Shown: one piece after another, positions 55,233 to 63,860 of the stretch
Position numbering within the stretch: position 1 is the first letter of the stretch
How the letters are laid out: each line of letters begins with the position of its first letter
DNA from: an uncultured Flavobacteriaceae bacterium
GTDB lineage: Bacteria; Bacteroidota; Bacteroidia; Flavobacteriales; Flavobacteriaceae
DNA: 64,000 nt
NCBI GenBank assembly: GCA_905181835.1
Contig: CAJIZF010000002.1
Coordinates: forward strand, 124,001 to 188,000
Reading direction: 5' to 3'
Notes under the pieces: generated by a model
Database searches by the model: none
What the model saw: the letters and a program-made list of their open reading frames with translations, nothing else
What the model was told of the DNA's origin: nothing
Program-made: the position numbers and the translations under genes

Positions 55233-55314
55233 GGGTGAGTTATTATCAGTAAAATTTAAAAATACGGATACTGTTTTATTTAAAATAATTAATTAAAATT
55301 TTAACACAAAAATA

Positions 55315-56382
55315 TTAAAAGGGTTGTTCTTCATAATAGTTTACAATTAAGCCGACCATATAATTATAACTTTTTATTCCATTAGTTTGATTATTCACTT
55401 TTAAAAAACGATCCCATACTGTTTTTGAAATAGTTTCAAAAGGATTTTCATAACTTTTCCAAAAATCTTGCATTTCTTGATAGCTTTTCAAAATTCCAGG
55501 ATGAACGGTAGGCAACATCTTTTTATACCTATCTAAATCTCTTCTAGCAATTTCGTTTAAACAATAGCGGAGTGCAAAAATATACCCGGTGTAATTTATA
55601 AAAAGGTCATCATTATTGATGGTCGCTAAAACTGCGATAAAATTTGCTTCATTTTCAGCAGCATAACCCAATTGATGGGCTTGCTCATGACAACTAACTA
55701 CCGGAAACCCGTAGTGTTTAATTAAATCGTTAACCTGTGCCTCACCAGTTAGCGGATTGTAATAACCACTGTAGCCCATGTAGGTAAGAAGCAGACTCCA
55801 ACTACTTTTTTTAATACTGGATTTTTGATAGTCAAGATTGGGGTGTTTTTTTTGAATTTTCTGATACCCGTTTATTGATTTGTCAAATAGTTGCTGATTG
55901 TTGTGTGGAGCTTCAACTTTAGCTGAATCCTGAAAACCCAAAGCAAGATGTACTTCATTCGATTTTTTTATAAGTCGCTCAGTCGTATTAATAAGTAGCT
56001 CTAAATTGTATGTTTTTTTTATTAACAAGGATTCGTGCAATGGAATTCTGTAATAATTGAATCCCCATATTAAATTAAAGAACAAATAAATTAGGGATAA
56101 GCTTGAAAATACATCTAAAAAAAAAGACTTAGGATCGCGTCGAACTTTTATCAAGTTTTTAAAGAGCCATCGAACGATCAGGATCATAAAAATGAGGTAA
56201 AAAATATCACCAACAGAAAAAGGAATCCAACCAAAGGTGAATCTTAAGGCTTCAGAAATTAATGGAAAAATTCCTGTACTGTAATAGACTTCAACAAATT
56301 CTGGGAAATATTTTAATATCTGCAAAACAATGACCTGAACTGGAATTAAGCTAATTAGAAGTAATTTTCCTTTGTTTTTCAT
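55315..56382 (-). CDS. DUF3810 membrane protein with HExxH motif
   Basis: I recognise the DUF3810 family (function unknown). About three transmembrane helices occupy residues 10-115 (LLLISLIPVQVIVLQIL first). The soluble C-terminal domain contains HEQAH (His232, Glu233, His236) followed by GYAAENEANFIA, whose glutamates could be the third zinc ligand, as in gluzincin-type metalloproteases. The active site would face the periplasm. It is 82 bp upstream of the amidohydrolase gene on the same strand. Confidence 0.82.
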   Translation of the reverse strand: MKNKGKLLLISLIPVQVIVLQILKYFPEFVEVYYSTGIFPLISEALRFTFGWIPFSVGDIFYLIFMILIVRWLFKNLIKVRRDPKSFFLDVFSSLSLIYLFFNLIWGFNYYRIPLHESLLIKKTYNLELLINTTERLIKKSNEVHLALGFQDSAKVEAPHNNQQLFDKSINGYQKIQKKHPNLDYQKSSIKKSSWSLLLTYMGYSGYYNPLTGEAQVNDLIKHYGFPVVSCHEQAHQLGYAAENEANFIAVLATINNDDLFINYTGYIFALRYCLNEIARRDLDRYKKMLPTVHPGILKSYQEMQDFWKSYENPFETISKTVWDRFLKVNNQTNGIKSYNYMVGLIVNYYEEQPF

Positions 56383-56415
56383 ATTTCAAACTCACAAATT
56401 AAAGCTGCACAATTT

Positions 56416-56586
56416 TTATTTCACTGTTTCTTCTATTATGATAGCACATTTAAAATCCATAAAAAAGACATAATCTAATTCGGTCTTACGCTTGAATGCT
56501 TCTGCATCAATAATATTTGAAAAAACATCAATATCCTTTGAAAAGCCGGTATCATCAAATTCTTTTAAAACAATAAATACTTTCAT
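56416..56586 (-). CDS. Small protein of 56 residues, unknown
   Basis: A short frame reading MKVFIVLKEFDDTGFSKDID and ending IIIEETVK. Codon use and residue mix look genuine: a beta strand, an acidic loop, an amphipathic helix with basic residues (AEAFKRKTE) and a second strand. It is divergent from a small acidic protein gene 87 bp away and starts 33 bp before the DUF3810 end region on the same strand side. I know no family for it. Confidence 0.45.
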   Translation of the reverse strand: MKVFIVLKEFDDTGFSKDIDVFSNIIDAEAFKRKTELDYVFFMDFKCAIIIEETVK

Positions 56587-56673
56587 TCTATTACAAATTA
56601 ATTAATTAGATAAAACAGATTGTAATAGTAATATTTTTTTTTATTTTTAAATACTAAATTTAATAAATAAAAA

Positions 56674-56934
56674 ATGAGTATTAAAATGATTGTTTTAGAT
56701 ATCTACGAAGCAGATGATTTTGGAGCTGCTGACAAGGTTGAGAGAATTGAAGGAACTTATAATGGTAAAGCATTTGAATTGGATAGAGTATATTCTGATT
56801 ACAACGAAGAGGATGATACCTATGGGTTAATCGAGGTAGAGTGGTATGATGGAGATTCGTCCCTTACAGACGAAGAACTTGTAGACACTATTATAGAAAG
56901 ATTTTGGGATATGGATTATGATGAAACAGCATAA
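56674..56934 (+). CDS. Small acidic protein of 86 residues, unknown
   Basis: Very acidic protein (more than 25 Asp and Glu) beginning MSIKMIVLDIYEADDFG and ending with WDMDYDETA. I do not recognise a family. Four or five predicted strands and a C-terminal helix (TDEELVDTIIERFW) suggest a small folded domain, perhaps a binding or antirestriction-like acidic protein, though nothing shows that. It is transcribed divergently from another small gene. The 232 bp that follow, up to pepD, hold no gene I can see. Confidence 0.55.
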   Translation: MSIKMIVLDIYEADDFGAADKVERIEGTYNGKAFELDRVYSDYNEEDDTYGLIEVEWYDGDSSLTDEELVDTIIERFWDMDYDETA

Positions 56935-57166
56935 AAAAACCTTTATTATTTTAATATGAGTAATAAATTTAAACTTCAGGGAACTTACCAAAAAAAATGA
57001 CAAAGTAACTAGCGCTCTTTTCTCAGATCATAATAAGTATATAGTACTTACCATGGGGCCTAATAATTTACCATCAATTTATTAAATTAAATTTCTTTAA
57101 AGACGACATGCTCGTTTTTAAGCAAGTAAATTGTAATTTTGTTTTAAATTTTTAAATTGTCCACGA

Positions 57167-58618
57167 ATGAATGAATCGATAAGAAATTTAGAGCCAATAA
57201 GACTTTGGAATAATTTTGCAGATTTAAATGCAGTACCAAGAGCATCTAAAAAAGAAGAACAAGTCATTGAGTTTATAAAAAACTTTGGAAATCATTTAGG
57301 TTTAGAAACTTTTGAAGACGATGTTCGAAATGTAATTATCCGAAAACCTGCTACTCCAGGAATGGAGAATAGAAAAGGGATTGTATTGCAATCGCATCTC
57401 GATATGGTACATCAAAAAAATAACGATACCGTATTCGATTTTGCAACTCAAGGCATAGAAATGTTTGTGGATGGTGATTGGGTGAAAGCTAAAGGTACCA
57501 CATTGGGTGCAGATAATGGATTAGGAGTGGCCACTATCATGGCTATTTTAGAAAGTAAAGAAATTGCTCACCCAGCTATCGATGCTTTATTTACTATTGA
57601 TGAAGAAACCGGTATGACTGGTGCTATGGGGTTAAAAGGTGGTTTATTAAAAGGCGAAATACTTCTTAATTTAGACACTGAAGAGGACGATGAAATTGGT
57701 GTAGGTTGTGCAGGTGGAGTAGATGTTACAGCCTCTAAAAGTTACTCTCCACAATCCACTCCAGAAAATGCGATTGCCTACCAAATAAGCGTTAAAGGTT
57801 TGCAAGGCGGACATAGTGGTATGGAGATACACCTTGGCCTAGCCAATGCAAATAAAATAATGAATCGTATTCTAATAGCAACCAATGACTGTTGTTCTAT
57901 ATCGTCCGTACTTGGTGGAAGTTTAAGAAATGCCATTCCCAGGGAAAGCAATGCTCAGGTTGTGATAGTCAATGAAACTAATTTTATAACTGCTTTTGAA
58001 AAAATTAAAGCTGATTTATTAGATGAATACCAGCCCATAGAATCAGAGATGATCATCAGTATTGAGAAACTCCACGAGCTACCAAAAACCATAATAAGTA
58101 ACGAATGTCAACAATTATTTTTAAAAGCAGTATCCGGAGCACACAATGGTGTTTTTAGGATGAGCCCAGCCATAGCCGACTTGGTGGAGACTTCTAATAA
58201 TATTGCAAAAATAATTTTAGAGAAGGGTCAAATTAAAATTGAATGTTTAACACGCTCCTCGGTTGAATCCTCAAAGGAACATATGGTAAATTCATTAAAA
58301 TCAGTATTTGAATTAGCTGGTTTCAGCGTGGTCTTATCAGGAGATTATCCCGGTTGGGCTCCGAATATGGATTCTGCTATTCTAAAAGTATTAGACTCTT
58401 TATATGAAAAAATGAATGGTGAAAAAGCACATGTAGCAGCCTGTCATGCTGGCTTAGAATGCGGAATTTTAGGAACAAATTATCCGAAAATGGATATGAT
58501 TTCTTTTGGACCAACCATCAAAGGAGCACATTCTCCAGATGAACGTGCTTGCATATCATCTACTCAAAAATTTTGGAGTTTCTTAAAAGAAATTCTAAAA
58601 GAAATTCCTCTAAAATAA
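57167..58618 (+). CDS. pepD: Aminoacyl-histidine dipeptidase (cytosolic non-specific dipeptidase)
   Basis: M20-family zinc dipeptidase of 483 residues. The first ligand segment is LQSHLDMVHQ; TLGADNGLGVA carries the bridging Asp, TIDEEETG-like DEETGMTGAMGL the catalytic and metal glutamates, LNLDTEEDDE another ligand and SFGPTIKGAHSPDE the last His. A dimerisation domain (about 205-400) interrupts the catalytic domain. A TAATTTTG box (57134-57141) is 25 bp before the ATG. It ends 15 bp from the convergent CDP-alcohol transferase gene. Confidence 0.94.
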   Translation: MNESIRNLEPIRLWNNFADLNAVPRASKKEEQVIEFIKNFGNHLGLETFEDDVRNVIIRKPATPGMENRKGIVLQSHLDMVHQKNNDTVFDFATQGIEMFVDGDWVKAKGTTLGADNGLGVATIMAILESKEIAHPAIDALFTIDEETGMTGAMGLKGGLLKGEILLNLDTEEDDEIGVGCAGGVDVTASKSYSPQSTPENAIAYQISVKGLQGGHSGMEIHLGLANANKIMNRILIATNDCCSISSVLGGSLRNAIPRESNAQVVIVNETNFITAFEKIKADLLDEYQPIESEMIISIEKLHELPKTIISNECQQLFLKAVSGAHNGVFRMSPAIADLVETSNNIAKIILEKGQIKIECLTRSSVESSKEHMVNSLKSVFELAGFSVVLSGDYPGWAPNMDSAILKVLDSLYEKMNGEKAHVAACHAGLECGILGTNYPKMDMISFGPTIKGAHSPDERACISSTQKFWSFLKEILKEIPLK

Positions 58619-58632
58619 GTGGTATTTATTTT

Positions 58633-59406
58633 TTAATGTCGATTAAAAAATAGTTTTCTAATTGCAATAAATATAAAAACAAGCATGGTATTGATCAGGA
58701 AAAAAGGAATAATAAAGGCCTTTAAACCCAATACTAGCATACCTGCAATTACGAGTAATTGAAATCCTAAGCCAAAAATAGACACGACCGTCATAAATAA
58801 ATTTGGCCAACATTTGCTTTTTTCTGCTGAGGAATCTAATTGGTATATAATTTTATCAAAAACTCCGTACAGTAGTTTATATAAACTAAATAAAATGGTG
58901 ACATGTTTTTGCTTTTCACCAGCCAATGCTATTGGGGTACTATTTTCGAAAATTCGACTGGTTGTATCACCATTAAATTTATTTCTTAAGATGGTGTAAT
59001 AGTAATTGTATAGTGTCCCTTGCAGTTGTAACCCGAAAAAAGCTAAAAAGCAAGCCCAATAATTAGCATTGGTAATATAAGCTATGGTTATAAAAAAGAG
59101 GGCGTTTAATATTATATCTGCTACGGAGTCGAGAAAGCGACCCGTATAGGAAGGTTTTTGTTTTACACGAGCTAACTCCCCATCTGCTGCGTCTAAAATT
59201 GATTTTAAAATTAAAAAAAAAGCAGCATACCAGTATAAGTTTTCTAGCATACAATAAATTGCTAAAAAACCAGCAATGATAAATCCAATGGTTACATGAA
59301 TTGGCGTTAAAACGGTATTTTTAAGATAATTTGCAATGATTTTAGCGATCGGACGTCCATAGTCTGAAAGATCAATAAATTTATGCTCTTTGGGTAATTT
59401 AGACAT
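58633..59406 (-). CDS. CDP-alcohol phosphatidyltransferase family protein
   Basis: Inner-membrane phospholipid-synthesis enzyme of 257 residues. The family signature is complete: Asp72, Asp75-Gly76, Ala79-Arg80, Gly89, Asp93 and Asp97 (in DAADGELAR and GRFLDSVAD), so it should bind two metals and be active. Six helices are predicted. The alcohol acceptor (glycerol phosphate, serine, inositol or choline) cannot be told from this. Possibly linked to the DUF1295 and small membrane protein genes on the same strand. Confidence 0.88.
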   Translation of the reverse strand: MSKLPKEHKFIDLSDYGRPIAKIIANYLKNTVLTPIHVTIGFIIAGFLAIYCMLENLYWYAAFFLILKSILDAADGELARVKQKPSYTGRFLDSVADIILNALFFITIAYITNANYWACFLAFFGLQLQGTLYNYYYTILRNKFNGDTTSRIFENSTPIALAGEKQKHVTILFSLYKLLYGVFDKIIYQLDSSAEKSKCWPNLFMTVVSIFGLGFQLLVIAGMLVLGLKAFIIPFFLINTMLVFIFIAIRKLFFNRH

Positions 59407-59486
59407 GAGTTCTTATAGAAACGCTGAGGTTAAGAGTACTTTATATAGCGCTGTAATATACGTTTTAAATTATGGTTAAAATTAAT

Positions 59487-59762
59487 TTAATTTTTTTTAT
59501 CAAAAAAGAGGTAAGCTAAAAAAAGCAACAAATAAACCAACAAATAAAACAGATAAAAGTTTCTAAATTTTATATAGGCTTGGTTTTTTGGATAAAGTGT
59601 TCCGAATAGACCTTTTATTTCTTTGATGAAATAGGGCTTAATATTGATAAGCCAACTATCAGTTTGATAAACTATTTTTCGAAATTTACTTCTGTAATAA
59701 CTTAATGGTAAGCCCCATAAAACAAAAAGAATAAGCCATATATTTTTCTTTATAAAATCCAT
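59487..59762 (-). CDS. Small membrane protein of unknown function
   Basis: A 91-residue protein with one hydrophobic segment at each end (about 8-22 and 68-86) and a basic middle (SYYRSKFRKIVYQ). I do not recognise it. It lies 4 bp after the DUF1295 gene and 80 bp before the CDP-alcohol transferase, so it is probably cotranscribed with DUF1295. Confidence 0.55.
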   Translation of the reverse strand: MDFIKKNIWLILFVLWGLPLSYYRSKFRKIVYQTDSWLINIKPYFIKEIKGLFGTLYPKNQAYIKFRNFYLFYLLVYLLLFLAYLFFDKKN

Positions 59763-59766
59763 TTAA

Positions 59767-60543
59767 TTATTTTTTTTGGAACCAAGGGAAAAAAGAACTC
59801 GTTTTATCGATATAATCAGAATAGGCAGTTTTTGTTTGTTTTAAAGATTTTTCAAGCAATGTTACTCCAGAAATGTTAATAATTAGCAAGGTCATCAGTA
59901 TGGAGCCAATTACCTGCAAATAAGCCCCTGCAGAAATACTGAAAATTGCGTAAGACCACCAAACTGCAGCATCTCCAAAATAATTTGGATGGCGGGTATA
60001 TTTCCAAAACCCTGTAGTTAATAAGTTGCCTTTATTATTAGTATTTTTTTTAAAACGCATCAATTGATAATCGCCGCCAGCCTCAAAAATAAATCCGATT
60101 AGCCAAATACCGATACCTATATAATCTAAAGCACTAAGTGTTGTTGGTTGAGACGAAAAACTCATTCCAAGCAGTGTACTAGAAATAAGGATCATCAAAG
60201 CACCTTGTAATAAAAAAGCTTGAAAATAACTAAACCACCAATAGCGCTTGGGGCCAAATTTTCTTCTAAATTCTTGATATCTAAAATCCTCTCCCTTCCC
60301 TATATTTCTGTATGCTAGATAAATACTAAGTCGAAGTCCCCAGACGCTTACTAAGACTAATAGCAGTATTTTTCTTGAATTTAAATCACCTGAATTTAAA
60401 ACATAAAAAATATTTAGAATTACAAATCCTAAGCCCCAAAAAATATCTACAATGCTAACGTCTTTTAAATAAACACTCCAAATCCAAAGAATAGTTACTA
60501 AAATAAAAATAAGAAAAGAAGCTTGATAGTATAATTGAAACAT
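59767..60543 (-). CDS. DUF1295 membrane protein (steroid 5-alpha-reductase-like)
   Basis: A 258-residue polytopic protein of the DUF1295 family, related to isoprenylcysteine methyltransferase and sterol reductases. TGFWKYTRHPNYFGDAAVWW (near 180-199) is the hallmark of the C-terminal catalytic region, where His and Asn bind the cofactor. Six or seven membrane segments are predicted. Lipid or isoprenoid substrate unknown. First gene of a short leftward unit. Confidence 0.85.
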   Translation of the reverse strand: MFQLYYQASFLIFILVTILWIWSVYLKDVSIVDIFWGLGFVILNIFYVLNSGDLNSRKILLLVLVSVWGLRLSIYLAYRNIGKGEDFRYQEFRRKFGPKRYWWFSYFQAFLLQGALMILISSTLLGMSFSSQPTTLSALDYIGIGIWLIGFIFEAGGDYQLMRFKKNTNNKGNLLTTGFWKYTRHPNYFGDAAVWWSYAIFSISAGAYLQVIGSILMTLLIINISGVTLLEKSLKQTKTAYSDYIDKTSSFFPWFQKK

Positions 60544-60568
60544 GTTAAAGTGATAATTGATTCTATAA

Positions 60569-60596
60569 AAAAGACCTTCTGGTAAGAAGGTCTTTT
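60569..60596. terminator. Terminator downstream of the cyclophilin-FKBP gene
   Basis: A perfect 12-bp stem (60569-60580 with 60585-60596) with a 4-nt loop ends in a T run on both strands. It serves the leftward nrnA-gldI-PPIase unit and separates it from the DUF1295 gene start. Confidence 0.88.
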
Positions 60597-60615
60597 TCTG
60601 TTTTAATAAAAGTTT

Positions 60616-61743
60616 TTATTTTACAATTTCCACTAATTCTAAAGTAAAAATTAAATCACTTCCTGGAGGGATTAAATTTGGAATTCCTCGTTCGCCATAT
60701 GCTAGATGCGAAGGAATTAAAATTGTAGTTTTATCACCCACACTCATCATCAATAAACCTTCTCTGAATCCAGGTATTAATTGAGCGTTTTTACTATAAT
60801 CTGTTGGGATTGGTTGATATCCGCCAGCATCAGCTCTACGATGGTCAAAAGTATTGTACTTTTTTGCTATCTCTTCTAGATTTGAATCAAATAAAGATCC
60901 ATCTTTTAGATAACCTGCATAGTTCATTTTAATTTTGGAACCTTCGTTTGGTTTTACACCTTTCCCTTTTTTATTAAAATAAACCTTAATACCTGAAGGC
61001 ATTTCTTCTGCTTTGGCAATATCACTCGCTAACGTTTCAGCAGTTATTATTGCTACTGCTTCTTTTGCTGCTTGTTCTTCTTTTACTTTTTCTTCGGCTT
61101 TTGCCATCGCATCATTGAATGAAATAACGTCAGCACCACCAACTCGTAAAATATTTAATTTGTTTATTACAACAGCTTCAACCGGCTTGTCACCTGGTTT
61201 TGATGTTTCTACAAGCCCTAAAGAATCTACCACATCTTGACCTATTGCAATTTCTCCAAATACCGAGTGTTTACCATCTAACCATGGAGTTTCTTTTAAG
61301 GTTATAAAAAATTGACTACCATTGGTTCCTGGCCCTGAATTTGCCATCGATAAAACTCCTTTTTTATCGTGTTTTAAATTATCAGAAAATTCATCAGGAA
61401 AGGTATATCCTGGATTTCCAGATCCTGTCCCTAATGGATCACCACCTTGTATCATAAAGTTTTTTATGATCCTATGAAAAATTAATCCGTCGTAATATTT
61501 TTTTCCTTTGTATGCTGAATCCACTAATTCGTTTCTGCCTTCAGCTAATTCAACAAAGTTGGCAACCGTAAGTGGTGTCTCTTCATGATATAATTTTGCT
61601 ACAAAAACACCTTTGTTAGTGTTGAACTCTGCATAAACACCTTTCTCTAGATTTGGATAATTAGTTTCTTGACATGAAGCCAAACCAAGGCTCAGTATTA
61701 AAATTAAAAATGCTCCTTTTTTCATAATTCTAGTAATTTTCAT
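60616..61743 (-). CDS. Cyclophilin-FKBP fusion peptidyl-prolyl isomerase lipoprotein
   Basis: A dual-family immunophilin of 375 residues. The lipoprotein signal ends LGLASC (Cys24 from the first ATG; the start could be MKKGAFL at 61725). A cyclophilin domain (about 35-205) shows FHRIIKNFMIQGGDP, the SMANSGPGTNGSQFFITL core and WLDGKHSVFG. An Ala/Glu/Lys linker (about 212-250) follows, then an FKBP domain (about 262-375) with LIPGFREGLLMM and LAYGERG. Both active sites look complete. It starts inside the gldI end (14-bp overlap) and probably assists folding of envelope proteins. Confidence 0.92.
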   Translation of the reverse strand: MKITRIMKKGAFLILILSLGLASCQETNYPNLEKGVYAEFNTNKGVFVAKLYHEETPLTVANFVELAEGRNELVDSAYKGKKYYDGLIFHRIIKNFMIQGGDPLGTGSGNPGYTFPDEFSDNLKHDKKGVLSMANSGPGTNGSQFFITLKETPWLDGKHSVFGEIAIGQDVVDSLGLVETSKPGDKPVEAVVINKLNILRVGGADVISFNDAMAKAEEKVKEEQAAKEAVAIITAETLASDIAKAEEMPSGIKVYFNKKGKGVKPNEGSKIKMNYAGYLKDGSLFDSNLEEIAKKYNTFDHRRADAGGYQPIPTDYSKNAQLIPGFREGLLMMSVGDKTTILIPSHLAYGERGIPNLIPPGSDLIFTLELVEIVK

Positions 61744-62287
61744 TTGTTTTATTTATTGAATTTAATGTTACTGTGCATTGTATAGGAACGTTAGTTCCTA
61801 ATTTATTTTCTATTCCATAATAGCCATATGCTTTGTAGGATGGAAATAAAAATGTAATCGTTTCTCCTTCTTTCATTAATTTAAGGCCATCACGTATTCC
61901 AGAAATTAGTTCTTGATTAGTTTTATCTATAACACAATTTTGAAGGCCAACTTCATTTTTTGATAGTATCGTTATGCCATTTAAATCTTTGATGTTATGA
62001 TAAAAAGTAACTTTATCTCCATACTCAGGGACTTTAGTTTTAGAACTATCTTTTACCTCATAATAATACCAAAAACCAGATTCTGAAGTAAAATAAGACT
62101 CTATTTTATTAGCCTCTAAAAGTTGGAGAATTTCTTTTTCTTCCTTTTCAAAAATAGCTTTATTTCTTTTGATAGATGTAGAAATAAATGAACTCGATGT
62201 GTATTGTACAGGTTTTCTTGCTTCAGGACTTTTACAAGAAAATAATACTAGTAAAAACGTAAAGGTTAAAAATAAATTAAGCTTCAT
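61730..62287 (-). CDS. gldI: Gliding-motility-associated FKBP-type isomerase GldI
   Basis: Lipoprotein of 185 residues (lipobox VLFSC, Cys18) with an FKBP-type domain from about residue 80 (GDKVTFYHNIKDLNGI, then GIRDGLKLMKEGETITFLFP and YGYYGIENKLGTNVP). In flavobacteria gldI is required for gliding and thus linked to the T9SS machinery. The order nrnA, gldI, PPIase next to divergent ndk matches the arrangement I know from gliding relatives. It overlaps nrnA by 11 bp. Confidence 0.88.
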   Translation of the reverse strand: MKLNLFLTFTFLLVLFSCKSPEARKPVQYTSSSFISTSIKRNKAIFEKEEKEILQLLEANKIESYFTSESGFWYYYEVKDSSKTKVPEYGDKVTFYHNIKDLNGITILSKNEVGLQNCVIDKTNQELISGIRDGLKLMKEGETITFLFPSYKAYGYYGIENKLGTNVPIQCTVTLNSINKTNENY

Positions 62288-63296
62288 TTAATTCTTTTTT
62301 GTAGCCAGGCAAGATACTAATAAATTCTTCAACGGTCTTAGATAAAGTTTTTGAACTTTTGCCACCGGCAGCATTGGTATGCCCACCTCCATTGAAATAT
62401 TTTCTTGAAAAATCATTCACCGAAAAGGAACCTTTACTTCGAAGCGATATTTTTATGATTTTTTCTTTTTTATTTTCAATAAAAATCATCGCAAAAATAA
62501 CACCTTTCATTGATAAGGCGTAGTTGACGAAACCTTCGGTATCTCCCTTTTTAAAATTGTTATTATTTAACTCTTCTTGACTCATGGTGATGTAAGCCGT
62601 TTTGTATTCGGGAAGCATAACCATATTTTTTAACGCAACTCCTAATAGCTTTAATCGATCAGGGCTATTAGTATCGTAAACGTTTTGATGAATGATCGAG
62701 TTAGGAGCACCTGCTTCGATTAGATGGGCAATTACCCTATGGGTAGCAGCTGTTGTCGCTGGAAAACGAAAAGAACCCGTGTCGGTCATAATACCAACAT
62801 ATAACTGCGTGGCAATTTCTTTATTTAACAAGTTAAGGCCACCGATAAATTCAATAAAATGATATACCATTTCTGAAGTTGAACTCATACCTACATCGCT
62901 ATAGGTTACAAGGGCGTAATCATCTGGTTCTTGGTGGTGATCAATGAGTATAAAATCTGCTTTAGTTGCCATTAATTCTTGTGCTAAATCTCCAGTTCTA
63001 TTCAGGGCGTTAAAGTCTAGGGTAAAAACAAGATTTGCTTCGCTAAGACAATTTTTTACATTGTCTCGATGCTGTTCATAATTAATGATTGTTTGAGTTT
63101 CAGGAATCCATTTTAAGAATTCAGGAAAATCATTAGGCATAACCACAGTTACTTGGTGTTCTAATTGTTTTAAAAAATTAGCCAAGCCTAAACAGGACCC
63201 AATTGCGTCTCCGTCTGGGTTTTTATGCCCTACAATAACTATATTGCTCGTGTTGGCCAGGGCTTGTTTTAGTATGAAAATTTCCTCTGAATTCAT
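62277..63296 (-). CDS. DHH-family phosphoesterase (NrnA-type oligoribonuclease/pAp phosphatase)
   Basis: Cytoplasmic manganese phosphoesterase of 339 residues that degrades nanoRNA or pAp. GHKNPDGDAIGS (23-34) holds the first metal aspartates; ILIDHHQEPDD is the DHH motif; the C-terminal DHHA1 domain has FNGGGHTNAAGGK, the substrate-binding Gly/His loop. Full length. It heads the leftward unit with gldI and is divergent from ndk. Confidence 0.92.
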   Translation of the reverse strand: MNSEEIFILKQALANTSNIVIVGHKNPDGDAIGSCLGLANFLKQLEHQVTVVMPNDFPEFLKWIPETQTIINYEQHRDNVKNCLSEANLVFTLDFNALNRTGDLAQELMATKADFILIDHHQEPDDYALVTYSDVGMSSTSEMVYHFIEFIGGLNLLNKEIATQLYVGIMTDTGSFRFPATTAATHRVIAHLIEAGAPNSIIHQNVYDTNSPDRLKLLGVALKNMVMLPEYKTAYITMSQEELNNNNFKKGDTEGFVNYALSMKGVIFAMIFIENKKEKIIKISLRSKGSFSVNDFSRKYFNGGGHTNAAGGKSSKTLSKTVEEFISILPGYKKELNEA

Positions 63297-63328
63297 AGTA
63301 TGCGAATATACAATTTATTAGTGTTTAC

Positions 63329-63361
63329 TTGTGGTAAATGATTTCAAATTGCATACTTTTG
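63329..63361 (+). promoter_or_regulatory. Promoter of ndk
   Basis: TTG (63329-63331), a 22-bp spacer and TACTTTTG (63354-63361) fit the flavobacterial consensus. The leader before the ATG at 63379 would be about 10 nt. Confidence 0.55.
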
Positions 63362-63378
63362 CAAAAAAATTATAAAAA

Positions 63379-63798
63379 ATGAGAACAGACAGAACATTTA
63401 CTATGTTAAAGCCCGATAGTGTTGAAAAAGGAAACATTGGTGCTATACTTGAAAAAATTACAGCTTCAGGATTTAGAATCGTAGCTATGAAACTTACTCA
63501 AATGACCACGGATGATGCAAAAGCTTTTTACGCTGTGCATAGTGAGCGTCCTTTTTTCGGAGAGTTAGTTGAATATATGACTCGTGGTCCTATTGTTGCT
63601 GCTATTCTTGAAAAAAATAATGCTGTAGAAGATTTCCGTACTTTGATTGGAGCTACCAATCCAGCCGAGGCTGCAGAAGGTACGATTAGAAAACTATATG
63701 CTGCCTCTATTGGTGAAAATGCTGTTCACGGTAGTGACAGTGACGAAAATGCAGCTATTGAAGGCTCTTTTCATTTTTCAGCAAGAGAAATGTTTTAA
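63379..63798 (+). CDS. ndk: Nucleoside diphosphate kinase
   Basis: Balances NTP and dNTP pools by phosphate transfer through a phosphohistidine. The opening [20 protein letters not shown] and the active-site [12 protein letters not shown] with His117 are canonical. Length (139) is standard. It is a single-gene unit between a clear promoter and a strong terminator. Confidence 0.97.
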   Translation: MRTDRTFTMLKPDSVEKGNIGAILEKITASGFRIVAMKLTQMTTDDAKAFYAVHSERPFFGELVEYMTRGPIVAAILEKNNAVEDFRTLIGATNPAEAAEGTIRKLYAASIGENAVHGSDSDENAAIEGSFHFSAREMF

Positions 63799-63813
63799 AA
63801 ATATTTTAAATAC

Positions 63814-63844
63814 AAAAAAACCTTCCATAACGGAAGGTTTTTTT
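63814..63844. terminator. Bidirectional terminator after ndk
   Basis: Seven A and CCTTCC (63814-63826) pair with GGAAGG and seven T (63832-63844) around a 5-nt loop. It lies between ndk and the convergent DUF721 gene and can serve both. Confidence 0.88.
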
Positions 63845-63860
63845 ATGCTATAATTTATGG

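Noticed and set aside
63647-63853. Open frame overlapping ndk in another frame
   Set aside because: It runs through the ndk terminator and is a shadow of ndk.
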